DNA of 64,000 nt from Microbacterium pygmaeum (GTDB lineage Bacteria; Actinomycetota; Actinomycetes; Actinomycetales; Microbacteriaceae). A program made the position numbers and the translations under genes. Positions 25,407 through 33,318 of this stretch are shown here, in pieces (position 1 is the first letter of the stretch; each line of letters opens with the position of its first letter). The stretch covers positions 186,001 through 250,000 of the forward strand of contig NZ_LT629692.1 of assembly GCF_900100885.1 (NCBI RefSeq), read 5' to 3'. Under the pieces are notes generated by a model that was given only the letters and a program-made list of their open reading frames with translations, did not search any database and had not been told where the DNA came from.

Positions 25407-26681
25407 ATGAGAGGTAAATTCGCTGCGGCCGCACTCGGCTCCGCGATGCTCGTCGCCCTGACCGGATGCGCCGGAGCCGCACCAGGCACGGACGACTCCG
25501 CCGACGGCGAGCTCAGCGGCGAACTCACGTACGCGATCTGGGATGAGCGACAGCAGCCGGCGATGGAGGCGATGGCCGCCGCATTCACCGAGCAGCATCC
25601 CGATGTCAGCATTTCCGTCGAGGTGACTCCTTTCAGCCAATACTGGACGAAGCTGCAGACGCAGGGCTCGGCCAAGGAGCTGCCAGACGTCTTCTGGATG
25701 AACGGCCCGAACGCCAAGGTCTACGCACCGAGCGGGCTCCTCGAGCCGATCGACGCGCTCGTCGAGAGCGGCGAGGTGGACCCGTCGAACTACCCCGAAG
25801 CCCTTAACGAGCTGTACACGTTGGACGGAACTCAGTGGGGCGTTCCGAAAGACTTCGACACGATCGGCGTCTGGTACAACACCGCTCTGCTCGCGAAGGC
25901 AGGCGTGGCCGAGCCCACCGCCGACTGGACATGGGACGACTTCGCCGTCGCCGCACAGACTGTCAGCGACACCCTCGCGGCCGAGGGCACCTACGGCGTG
26001 GTCGCCGAGCTGACCGGCCAGCAGAGCTACTACGACACCATCTTCCAGGCCGGCGGGTACGTCATCTCGGACGACATGAAGAAGTCCGGCTATGACGATC
26101 CGAAGACGATTGCCGGGTTGCAGTACTGGACGGATCTCATCGCCTCCGGGGCGTCCCCGTCCGTCCAGCAGCTCTCAGACACCCTCCCGAACCAGTGGTT
26201 CACGTCCGGCAAGGCGGCGTTCTACTGGGCCGGCAGCTGGCTGGCGAGCGAAATCGCGGCATCACCCGTTGCCGCCGATGTGAAGACCGCGCCTATGCCC
26301 GTCGAGGAAAAGGCAGCAACCGTGATCCACGGTGTGGCCAACGTCATCGCAGCAGACGGCAAGAACAAGGCAGCCGCCGCTGCCTTCCAGGCGTACCTCG
26401 GCTCAGAGGATGCCGCTCTGATCTCGGCCGACATGCGCGCGGCGATTCCGGCTTTCAACGGCACGCAGCAGGCCTGGGTGGACTCCGAGCCGACGTTCGG
26501 ACTGCAGATGTTCCTCGACGCGACCGAGTACGCGGTGCCCGACCCCGAGTCGTACAACACGACAGCGTGGCGCGAGCTCGAATACGAACTGCTGCCGCAG
26601 GCCTTCTCGGGCGAACGACCCACTGAAGAGGTCGCCAAGGAACTGGCCGAGCGGATGAACGAACTCCTGGCGGAAGAGTGA
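25407..26681 (+). CDS. Sugar ABC transporter substrate-binding lipoprotein (family 1)
   Basis: 424 residues. A signal peptide ends in the lipobox ALTGC (Cys near residue 21), so the mature protein is lipid-anchored outside the membrane. The solute-binding fold begins GELTYAIWDERQQPAMEAMA and includes LPDVFWMNGPNAKVY and a WYNTALLAKAGV block typical of family 1 sugar binders. It overlaps the first permease gene by 4 bp (GTGA). The ligand is likely an amino sugar or an oligosaccharide containing one, from the context. Confidence 0.92.
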   Translation: MRGKFAAAALGSAMLVALTGCAGAAPGTDDSADGELSGELTYAIWDERQQPAMEAMAAAFTEQHPDVSISVEVTPFSQYWTKLQTQGSAKELPDVFWMNGPNAKVYAPSGLLEPIDALVESGEVDPSNYPEALNELYTLDGTQWGVPKDFDTIGVWYNTALLAKAGVAEPTADWTWDDFAVAAQTVSDTLAAEGTYGVVAELTGQQSYYDTIFQAGGYVISDDMKKSGYDDPKTIAGLQYWTDLIASGASPSVQQLSDTLPNQWFTSGKAAFYWAGSWLASEIAASPVAADVKTAPMPVEEKAATVIHGVANVIAADGKNKAAAAAFQAYLGSEDAALISADMRAAIPAFNGTQQAWVDSEPTFGLQMFLDATEYAVPDPESYNTTAWRELEYELLPQAFSGERPTEEVAKELAERMNELLAEE

Positions 26682-27634
26682 GCTCACCGAAGCTGAAGTC
26701 GCGGCCGGGGGGCGTTTCTCGCCCACCCGGCCGCGGCCGCGGCGGCAGTCCTGCCCGAGGCCGCCGCGACGGGCTGCTGTGGGGCTGGGTGTTCGCGGCG
26801 CCGGCTGTGCTGGGGTTGACGGTCTTCTACGTCTGGCCCCTCCTGCAGACCGCCTACTTCAGCTTCACCGAGTGGGGGGTCTTCGGAGGCTCGACCTGGG
26901 TCGGGACCGCGAACTACGAGAAGCTGTTCAGTGACCCCACCGTCGTCACGTCGATTCTGAACACCGTCGGCTATACGCTCATCGTCCTGCTCGGCGTCCC
27001 GATCGCCGTCGTCGCCGCCAGCCTCATCAACCGGCCGGGCCTGCGGTTCGCACAGCTATACCGTGTGCTGTTCTTCATGCCGTACGTGGCGATGCCGGTC
27101 GCGGTCGCCCTCGTATGGCGGCTGATGTTCAATGGCGACTTCGGGATCATCAACGCCGCGCTTGCGACGGTCGGCGTCGACGGGCCCTACTGGACCTCGA
27201 CCCCGGGGCTCGCACTGGTCGCCCTGGGCATCGTGGGGCTGTGGACCTCGATCGGCTTCAACATGATCATCATCAGCTCTGGCCTCTCTGCTATCCCCCA
27301 GGAGCTGTACGAGGCCGCTCAGCTGGACGGCGCCGGTGGCATCCGCATCTTCTTCTCCGTGACGGTGCCGCTGCTCGCCCCGACCCTCTTCTTCGTCGTG
27401 GTCATCACCACCATCAATGCGTTCCAGGTCTTCGATCTGCTCTTCGCCCTGATGGGAACTGCGAATCCTGCGATGGCGCAGACGCAGACCTTGATCTACT
27501 TCTTCTACTCGGAGGCCTTCGTGGCGAACGACAAAGGCTATGGCGCGGCGATAGCAGTCTTGATCCTGGTCGTCATCGGCGCCGTCACTGCGGTGCAATT
27601 CCGTCTGCAGAAGCGGTGGGCGACCATTGACTGA
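26678..27634 (+). CDS. Sugar ABC transporter permease (MalF/UgpA type)
   Basis: 318 residues with about six membrane helices after a basic Pro/Gly-rich N-terminus. The permease EAA loop appears as ELYEAAQLDGAGGIRIFFSV near residue 210-230. GTG start at 26678 overlaps the binding-protein gene; its own 3' end overlaps the second permease gene by 8 bp. It would form the heterodimeric channel with that protein. Confidence 0.92.
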   Translation: MSSPKLKSRPGGVSRPPGRGRGGSPARGRRDGLLWGWVFAAPAVLGLTVFYVWPLLQTAYFSFTEWGVFGGSTWVGTANYEKLFSDPTVVTSILNTVGYTLIVLLGVPIAVVAASLINRPGLRFAQLYRVLFFMPYVAMPVAVALVWRLMFNGDFGIINAALATVGVDGPYWTSTPGLALVALGIVGLWTSIGFNMIIISSGLSAIPQELYEAAQLDGAGGIRIFFSVTVPLLAPTLFFVVVITTINAFQVFDLLFALMGTANPAMAQTQTLIYFFYSEAFVANDKGYGAAIAVLILVVIGAVTAVQFRLQKRWATID

Positions 27635-28547
27635 GTCGACCATCCTCTCACCGAGCGCACCGGGCGTGCCCGGCATCCCGACCGGCGTGGTCGCGCCCCC
27701 TGCGCCGCGCCCGCCTCGCGCGTCGCGATCCCCGCGGGCCGGCACGGTTTTCACCCACGTGTTCCTCGTGGTAGGTGGGCTGATCATGGTCTTCCCGTTC
27801 GTCTGGCAGGTCCTGATGTCCCTGTCGACGAACTCTCAGGTGATGAGCGTTCCGCCCACCTTCTGGCCGGGAGAGCTCCAGTTCGGCAACTTCGCAGAGG
27901 TGTTCGAGAAGATTCCGTTCTTCAACCAGCTGTGGGTGTCGATCCTCATCACGGGCCTGCGCACACTGGGCCAGCTCATCCTCTGCACTCTTGCCGGGTA
28001 CGCGTTCGCACGTATGCCGTTCCGGGGCAAGAACATCGTGTTCGCGATCGTCCTGTCGTTGCTGATGGTCCCGCCGCAGATCTACCTCATCCCTCAGTAC
28101 CTGATCATCCAAGACCTCGGTCTGCTGAACACCGCGTTCGGCGTCGCCCTGCCCGGCTTCTTCAGCGCCTTCGGCATCTTCCTCATGCGCCAGGCCTTCG
28201 TCGGCCTGCCCTATGAGCTGGAGGAGGCCGCCAGGCTGGACGGGGCGAATCCTTTGCAGACGTTCTTTCGCGTGATGCTTCCGCTCGTGGGCCCCAGTCT
28301 CAGCGCGCTGATCATCATCACTGTCCTGTGGTCGTGGAACGACCTGCTGTGGCCACTCGTGGTGGCCACGCGAGCAAAAGACATGCCATTGTCCGTAGGG
28401 CTGGCGACACTCCAGGGCCAGTTCTCCACCGATTACTCCGTGCTGATGGCGGCGAGTCTGCTCGCTACCCTGCCGGTCCTGATCCTGTTCCTCGTGTTGC
28501 AGAAGAGAGTGGTCCAAGGCCTCGCGTTCTCCGGGATGAAGGGGTAA
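27627..28547 (+). CDS. Carbohydrate ABC transporter permease (MalG/UgpE type)
   Basis: 306 residues from a TTG start inside the previous gene. Six helices; the EAA loop is YELEEAARLDGANPLQTFFRV near residue 195-215. The Pro/Arg-rich N-terminal 40 residues are cytosolic. No ATP-binding subunit follows, so the importer must use a shared ATPase (MsiK/MsmX-like) encoded elsewhere, a common arrangement in actinobacteria. Confidence 0.92.
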   Translation: MTESTILSPSAPGVPGIPTGVVAPPAPRPPRASRSPRAGTVFTHVFLVVGGLIMVFPFVWQVLMSLSTNSQVMSVPPTFWPGELQFGNFAEVFEKIPFFNQLWVSILITGLRTLGQLILCTLAGYAFARMPFRGKNIVFAIVLSLLMVPPQIYLIPQYLIIQDLGLLNTAFGVALPGFFSAFGIFLMRQAFVGLPYELEEAARLDGANPLQTFFRVMLPLVGPSLSALIIITVLWSWNDLLWPLVVATRAKDMPLSVGLATLQGQFSTDYSVLMAASLLATLPVLILFLVLQKRVVQGLAFSGMKG

Positions 28548-28586
28548 CGCCCCCCGCGGGAGCATCCGAGCGCATCGTCGTTCAAA

Positions 28587-28617
28587 GGCACGGGGTGACG
28601 CCTCTCGACTCCGTGCC
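28587..28617 (+). terminator. Hairpin after the ABC transporter operon
   Basis: GGCACGG (28587-28593) and CCGTGCC (28611-28617) form a 7-bp stem with a 17-nt loop, 40 nt after the second permease stop. No T-run follows, as is common in high-GC actinobacteria. Confidence 0.4.
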
Positions 28618-28677
28618 GCCGGTCACATCGCTTGCGCCTCTTGAGGGGAGCGCCGACCCTATGGCAGGTTGCCTGTC

Positions 28678-29940
28678 ATGATCACCCGCCGGCTTCGTCT
28701 GCTGCTCGCGTGTTCCGCCGTCACGGCTGCCGCGCTCATCTCCTCCTGCACCGCAAGTGACCTGAGCGACGACCCGACGTCGAGCGCGTCGGCCCCGAGT
28801 CCTCTGCAGATGCCGGAAGAGGAGGCTGTCGACGAGTTCTCACCTCTGATCGTCTCGAGCGTCGCGGGCGATCCCGTGCCGGTGCGGGGGACGGATGGGC
28901 TCTACCACCTGGTGTACGAGTTGCAGATCTTGAACTCGTCACCACGACCAGCAGCGATCAGCAGCATCACCTCCTCCGCCGGCGGCGACGAGATCTCCAT
29001 GATGACCAGCGCCGACGTCATCGCGCGCACCCTGCCGATCGGCGACTATCCGTTCCCTCCCGAAGCGATGTCTGAGATCCCGGCGGGAACGACCGCCGTG
29101 GTCCTGATGGATACGACTTTCGAGTCTCGCGACGCGGTTCCCGGCCAGATCGATCATGAGCTCACCGCGACGTTCGGTGAGGTGCGTTCCGGGCAGGCGA
29201 ACTACGCCACCCTCTTCCCGACCGAAGCGACCGCCCATGCGACGACCCGGATCGGCGCAGGAGACCCGGTCGTGGTCGGGCCACCATTGACCGGTGCGGA
29301 CTGGGTCGCAGTCAACGCATGCTGCAGCCTGTCCCCGCACCGCGGGACGATGATCCCGATCGGGGGACGGATCAACGCCGCGGAGCGGTATGCGATCGAC
29401 TGGTCCCGATTCGACCTCAGCCGGCCTCTCGTCGAAAACGGCGAACAATCGACGTTCGCCGGCGACCCCACCGTCAACGCGAACTACTACACGTACGACC
29501 AGCCGGTTCTCGCCGTCGCCGAAGGAGAGGTCGCGGTCGTCGTCGATGACCTCCCCGACGCCGAGCCGCACGTCCTCCAGGAGGGCCTTCCGCTGAGCGA
29601 GTACGGCGGCAACCACATCGTGCTGAAGATCGCCGACGGCGTCTACGCGTTCTACGCGCACCTCAAGCCCGGCTCGGTGACCGTGCAGGTCGGCGACCAC
29701 GTCCGCCTCGGAGACGAGATCGCCCGCACCGGGAACAGCGGCAACACCACCGAGTCCCACCTCCACTTCCACCTCATGGACGGGACCGCGCCGCTGACCG
29801 CGACCAACCTGCCCTTCGAGATCAGCTCCTTCACCATGCAGGGAAACGGCAACGAGGACGGCAGCGAATTCGTCCTGGACCGGGGGCAGCGGGAGAACGA
29901 ACTCCCCCTCATCCTCTCCGGCATCGGCTTCCCCGACTGA
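28678..29940 (+). CDS. M23-like lipoprotein peptidase
   Basis: 420 residues. A signal peptide with lipobox LISSC near residue 26 anchors it to the membrane. Residues about 60-200 form a beta-rich domain. The C-terminal M23 (LytM-like) fold shows ERYAIDW near 240, FYAHLKPGSV, GDEIARTGNSGNTTESHLHFHL near 350. The HLHFH zinc/catalytic His pair is intact, but the first zinc ligand (usually His four residues before the Asp of AIDW) reads Arg. Catalysis on peptidoglycan is therefore uncertain. A TTG three codons upstream is a second possible start. Confidence 0.8.
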   Translation: MITRRLRLLLACSAVTAAALISSCTASDLSDDPTSSASAPSPLQMPEEEAVDEFSPLIVSSVAGDPVPVRGTDGLYHLVYELQILNSSPRPAAISSITSSAGGDEISMMTSADVIARTLPIGDYPFPPEAMSEIPAGTTAVVLMDTTFESRDAVPGQIDHELTATFGEVRSGQANYATLFPTEATAHATTRIGAGDPVVVGPPLTGADWVAVNACCSLSPHRGTMIPIGGRINAAERYAIDWSRFDLSRPLVENGEQSTFAGDPTVNANYYTYDQPVLAVAEGEVAVVVDDLPDAEPHVLQEGLPLSEYGGNHIVLKIADGVYAFYAHLKPGSVTVQVGDHVRLGDEIARTGNSGNTTESHLHFHLMDGTAPLTATNLPFEISSFTMQGNGNEDGSEFVLDRGQRENELPLILSGIGFPD

Positions 29941-30041
29941 GAGAGTCTCCGAGCCCGCCTGCGGAGCCGATGCGCATTGCCCGGCGGCCCGGCCCCTGTC
30001 AACACCTTCCTCATCGACCCCGGGGCGGATTGGGTAGGACA

Positions 30042-30197
30042 GTGCCCCGATCGCCTGCTCAGACCAAGGAATGCCTGCACTGCGGGCGTCCGTTCGCGGA
30101 CCGCAAGCGCTGGGCGTCCCGCGGACAGTGGGAGGCAGTGCACTACTGCTCCGTGAAGTGTCGAGCGGCGGCTCGCCGCGCGAGGGGCCCGGCGTGA
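30042..30197 (+). CDS. DUF2256 zinc-ribbon mini-protein, 51 aa
   Basis: The GTG at 30042 opens a short protein with CLHCGRPFADRKRW near residue 11 and HYCSVKCR near 34. This is the four-Cys ribbon of DUF2256, a family often found next to or fused with photolyase-related proteins. Its stop overlaps the photolyase start as GTGA, so the two are translationally coupled. The molecular role is unknown; zinc binding is expected from the Cys pattern. Confidence 0.75.
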   Translation: MPRSPAQTKECLHCGRPFADRKRWASRGQWEAVHYCSVKCRAAARRARGPA

Positions 30198-31630
30198 ACG
30201 CAGCGCTCGTCCTGGCTACGCAACAGTTCGCTGAACACCCAGCCCTCGAGGATCCCGACATCGACGAGATCTTCATCGTGGAATCGCCAGGGCGGTTCCG
30301 ACGCCTGCCATACCACCAGCACAAGATCGTGCTTCTGCTCGCCGCCACGCGACACAGCGTGGAGCGCTGGCGGGCGGAAGGCAGAACCGTTCGGCACGTG
30401 CGCCTCGACGACGACCTTTCGTTCGCAGCCGGCGTCGGCCGCCTTGTCGAAAAGCACCATCCCGACGGCCTGGCGTGGATGAGTGCGACCGATCGGGGTG
30501 TCGACGAACGGCTGCACCGGCTCTGCGATCAGCTCGGGCTCCGCTCCAAGACCTATCCCGACAACCTGTTCCTCACGAGCGAAGCCGAGAGTGACCGCTG
30601 GTTTCTCGAGCACTCGGGCGCACGAATGGAGGACTTCTATCGATGGCAGCGCCGCCGGACCGGCATCCTGATGGAGAAAGGCAAGCCCGCAGGCAGACGA
30701 TGGAACTTCGATGAGGACAATCGGCATCCGCTGCCGAAGGTCGGCCTCGACATCCCGGCAGCGCCGCACGAAGCGCCCGACCAGATCACCAGGGAGGTGA
30801 TGGCCGAGGTAGAGCGACGGTTCTCCGACCATCCCGGTCGGGCTGCGGACTTCTGGCTTCCGGTGGCACCGGAATCAGCGCGTGCATGGCTGGATCACTT
30901 CGTCCAGGAGCGTCTGCTCGAGTTCGGCCGCTACGAGGATGCGATGGCGGCGGATGAGCACGTCCTGTTCCACTCCGTCATCTCGCCTCTTCTCAACATC
31001 GGCCTGCTCACCGTGGACGAGGTCATCGACAGCGTCAGCCGACACGGTGAGGCACCGCTCGCCTCGGTGGAGGGGTTCATCCGGCAGGTGATCGGGTGGC
31101 GGGAGTACATGCGCGGCATGTATCGAGCGCATCCCGAACTCGAGCACGTCAACGCGTTGGGGCTGAGCAGACGACTCGAGGGATGGTGGTACACCAACGA
31201 CGGCGTCCCAGCGGAGGTACCGCGACCGGTGCGGACCGTCCTTGACCGGGTGCACCGATGGGGATACGCCCACCACATCGAGCGGCTGATGGTGCTGAGC
31301 AATTGGATGCTGCTGCAGGGCTACGCGCCAGGCGAGGTGAATCGCTGGTTCCTCTCGCTCTTCGTCGACGCATACGACTGGGTCATGGTCCCGAACGTCA
31401 TGGGGATGGGCCAATACGCCGACGGCGGCCTCGTCGGCACCAAGCCATACATCTCGGGCGGCGCCTACCTGCAGAAGATGGGCTCCTGGTGGAACTCAGC
31501 GCAGGAGGCGAAAGACTCGGCATACACCGAGGCCTACTGGGCGTTCCTCGACCGGCACGAGGAGCAGCTTGTGGGAAACCCGCGGCTCTCGCTCCCTCTG
31601 GCGCAGATGCGCACGCGTCGCGGCGAGTGA
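30194..31630 (+). CDS. Cryptochrome/photolyase-related protein (PhrB/DPRP type) without FeS cysteines
   Basis: 478 residues from the GTG at 30194. The N-terminal DPRP domain shows IDEIFIVESP, HKIVLLLAATRH and DNLFLTSEAESDRWF; the FAD-binding helical half shows FIRQVIGWREYMRGMY near 295, THHIERLMVLSNWML-like sequence near 355, and DAYDWVMVPNVMGMGQYADGG near 395. Members of the FeS-BCP family repair UV (6-4) photoproducts and carry a 4Fe-4S cluster near the C-terminus. Here that stretch (YLQKMGSWWNSAQEAK) has no Cys, and only one Cys exists in the whole protein, so the cluster must be absent. Confidence 0.85.
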   Translation: MNAALVLATQQFAEHPALEDPDIDEIFIVESPGRFRRLPYHQHKIVLLLAATRHSVERWRAEGRTVRHVRLDDDLSFAAGVGRLVEKHHPDGLAWMSATDRGVDERLHRLCDQLGLRSKTYPDNLFLTSEAESDRWFLEHSGARMEDFYRWQRRRTGILMEKGKPAGRRWNFDEDNRHPLPKVGLDIPAAPHEAPDQITREVMAEVERRFSDHPGRAADFWLPVAPESARAWLDHFVQERLLEFGRYEDAMAADEHVLFHSVISPLLNIGLLTVDEVIDSVSRHGEAPLASVEGFIRQVIGWREYMRGMYRAHPELEHVNALGLSRRLEGWWYTNDGVPAEVPRPVRTVLDRVHRWGYAHHIERLMVLSNWMLLQGYAPGEVNRWFLSLFVDAYDWVMVPNVMGMGQYADGGLVGTKPYISGGAYLQKMGSWWNSAQEAKDSAYTEAYWAFLDRHEEQLVGNPRLSLPLAQMRTRRGE

Positions 31631-31659
31631 AGCGCCACCTCGGCCTGGGCGAGCGTGAG

Positions 31660-31704
31660 AGAAGCCCCGCGATCCCAGTGTTTACAAGGGATCTCGGGGC
31701 TTCT
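31660..31704. terminator. Bidirectional hairpin, originally shared by photolyase and tRNA-Ser
   Basis: Arms 31660-31676 and 31688-31704 pair over 17 bp with one mismatch around an 11-nt loop. It lies 30 nt after the photolyase stop. Before insertion of the IS element it would also have been about 20 nt past the tRNA-Ser 3' end on the other strand. Confidence 0.65.
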
Positions 31705-31707
31705 GAG

Positions 31708-31723
31708 CTGGCGGTGACGGTGG
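31708..31723. repeat. Left 16-bp direct repeat flanking the IS (copy of tRNA-Ser 3' end)
   Basis: Identical to 33152-33167. The sequence contains the encoded CCA and the last 12 or so bases of tRNA-Ser on the minus strand, so it is a duplicated fragment of the tRNA gene, best read as target-site duplication. Confidence 0.75.
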
Positions 31724-31778
31724 TGTCTGGGTTCACGACATCGTTGACACCTGATCGCTTGGTGGTGGTCGTGATTGG

Positions 31779-31845
31779 TGACGGGTGAGTCGCGTCATAG
31801 GCGACGGGACGTTCGTGGTGATCGTTGACGGGTGAGTCGCGTCAT
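31779..31845 (+). repeat. Two exact 20-bp subterminal repeats in the IS left end
   Basis: 31779-31798 and 31826-31845 are identical, 47 bp apart. The reverse complement of their core recurs at 33052-33066 and 33134-33146 near the right end. They are probable transposase binding sites, and lie just before the transposase start (31876). Confidence 0.65.
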
Positions 31846-31875
31846 CGTTGACAGCGTCGCAGCGCCGACGATGCG

Positions 31876-33036
31876 GTGGTGAAGCCGAAGAACCTCGTCA
31901 TCGTCCGCGCCGTTCGCGAGCAGGGCCTCAGTCATGCTGAAGCCGCCGCTCGGTTCGGCGTCACCCGCCAATGGGTCCATGCACTCGTCACCCGTTACGA
32001 CACCGACGGCCCCGACGGGGTCGCCCCGCGTTCCCGGGCCCCACGCACGCGACCCGGCGCGACACCGGCCGCGATCCGCGAACGGGTCATCGCTCTGCGC
32101 GTCCAGCTGACCGCGAACGGTGCCGACGCGGGACCGGCGACGATCGCGTGGCATCTCGAGCAGGAAGGACGCCCAGCCCCATCGACGTCGACGATCCGTC
32201 GCATCCTCCACGCCGAGGGGCTCGTCATCCCCGCACCATCCAAACGCCCCCGCAGCTCCTACATCCGGTTCGAAGCGGACCTGCCCAACGAGTGCTGGCA
32301 AGCCGACATCACCCACTGGTACCTCACCGACGGCACCCGGGTCGAGATCCTCGACTTCCTCGACGACCACTCCCGGCTCCTACTCGACATCCGAGCCGCG
32401 CCCGCGTTCACCGGTCCCATGGTTGTCACCGCGATGACCGACCTGATCAGCCAATACGGGCCACCCCTGTCCACACTCACGGACAACGGACTCGTGTTCA
32501 CCACCCGCCTGGCCCGCCACAAAGGCGCCCGCGGCGGGTTCGAGAAACTCCTCGCCGTCCACGGCATCACCCAGAAGAACGGCCGCCCCGGGCACCCTCA
32601 AACCCAGGGGAAGATCGAACGCTTCCACCAGACCCTGAAACGCTGGCTCACCGCCCGCCCCCACCCGGCAACCATCGCCGACCTGCAACTCCTGCTGACC
32701 CAGTTCCAGACCTGGTACAACACGCAGCGCCCGCACCGTTCGATCGGCCGACGCACCCCCGAGCAGGCCTACACGGCCCTGCCGAAAGCGACCCCGACCG
32801 GGCCGGCCCGATCCGAATGGCGCTCCCGCACCGACAAAGTCGACCGCGACGGGAAAGTCACCCTCCGCTACGCCGGGAAACTCCGCCACCTCGGCATCGG
32901 CAAAGCCCACGCCGGCACCCCCGTGCTCCTCCTCATCCACGACCGCGACGTCGTCACCAGCAACGCGAACACCGGCGAAATCATCGCCGAACACACCATC
33001 GACCCCAACCGCGACTACCAACCCCGGAAACCGTGA
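31876..33036 (+). CDS. IS481-family DDE transposase
   Basis: 386 residues from the GTG at 31876. The N-terminal helix-turn-helix is HAEAAARFGVTRQWVHALV. The rve catalytic core gives the first Asp in CWQADITHWYL near 138, second Asp in STLTDNGLVFT near 197, and Glu in GKIERFHQTLKRW near 250, followed by the IS481-type YNTQRPHRSIG block. The frame is intact with no internal stop, so the element may be active. Confidence 0.92.
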   Translation: MVKPKNLVIVRAVREQGLSHAEAAARFGVTRQWVHALVTRYDTDGPDGVAPRSRAPRTRPGATPAAIRERVIALRVQLTANGADAGPATIAWHLEQEGRPAPSTSTIRRILHAEGLVIPAPSKRPRSSYIRFEADLPNECWQADITHWYLTDGTRVEILDFLDDHSRLLLDIRAAPAFTGPMVVTAMTDLISQYGPPLSTLTDNGLVFTTRLARHKGARGGFEKLLAVHGITQKNGRPGHPQTQGKIERFHQTLKRWLTARPHPATIADLQLLLTQFQTWYNTQRPHRSIGRRTPEQAYTALPKATPTGPARSEWRSRTDKVDRDGKVTLRYAGKLRHLGIGKAHAGTPVLLLIHDRDVVTSNANTGEIIAEHTIDPNRDYQPRKP

Positions 33037-33151
33037 ACCGCCCCGTCAACGATGACGCGACTCACCAGGCAAACGTCACCGCCAACCCACCGAACCCAAC
33101 AAAAAGTCCTGAGCCGCGCACCGTTCGTAAACGATGACGCGACTCAGGACA

Positions 33152-33167
33152 CTGGCGGTGACGGTGG
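33152..33167. repeat. Right 16-bp direct repeat (within tRNA-Ser 3' end)
   Basis: Same 16 bases as 31708-31723. This copy is part of the intact tRNA-Ser gene, so the insertion did not destroy the tRNA. Confidence 0.75.
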
Positions 33168-33243
33168 GATTTGAACCCACGGTAGGGGGTTACCCTACAC
33201 AACTTTTCGAGAGTTGCACCTTCGGCCGCTCGGACACGTCACC
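33153..33243 (-). tRNA. tRNA-Ser, anticodon CGA
   Basis: Minus strand from 33243: acceptor GGTGACG pairs with CGTCACC, followed by G and an encoded CCA. The anticodon arm CAACT/AGTTG closes the 7-nt loop CTCGAAA, giving CGA (reads UCG). The long variable arm and the GGTTCAAATCC T-arm fit a class II serine tRNA. The gene is intact, but an IS element begins one base past its 3' end, separating it from the hairpin at 31660. Confidence 0.95.
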
Positions 33244-33318
33244 GTCGAATAGCTTACGACACGCCGCGCGGGCGCGCGAACTCGCCCGCGCTGCGCACAC
33301 CGGCATCCGTCACGAGCT

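Larger units (their letters stand above)
31724..33151 (+). mobile_element. IS481-family insertion element, about 1.43 kb
   Basis: The ends read TGTC at 31724 and GACA at 33151. The outer 25 bp are imperfect inverted repeats (18 of 25 match, including a shared CATCGTT block). Inside, TGAGTCGCGTCAT-type subterminal motifs occur at 31786, 31833, 33052 and 33134. One intact DDE transposase gene fills the element. Both flanks carry the 16-bp direct repeat, so it looks like a recent, complete insertion. Confidence 0.8.

Noticed and set aside
31971..33137. Second long plus-strand frame inside the IS element
   Set aside because: It is a Pro/Arg-rich out-of-frame shadow of the transposase with no family features.
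31724..33243. Integrative element with attL/attR at tRNA-Ser
   Set aside because: The 16-bp repeats at a tRNA end look like att sites, but the element is only 1.4 kb, encodes a DDE transposase and no tyrosine integrase, and has IS-type inverted ends.
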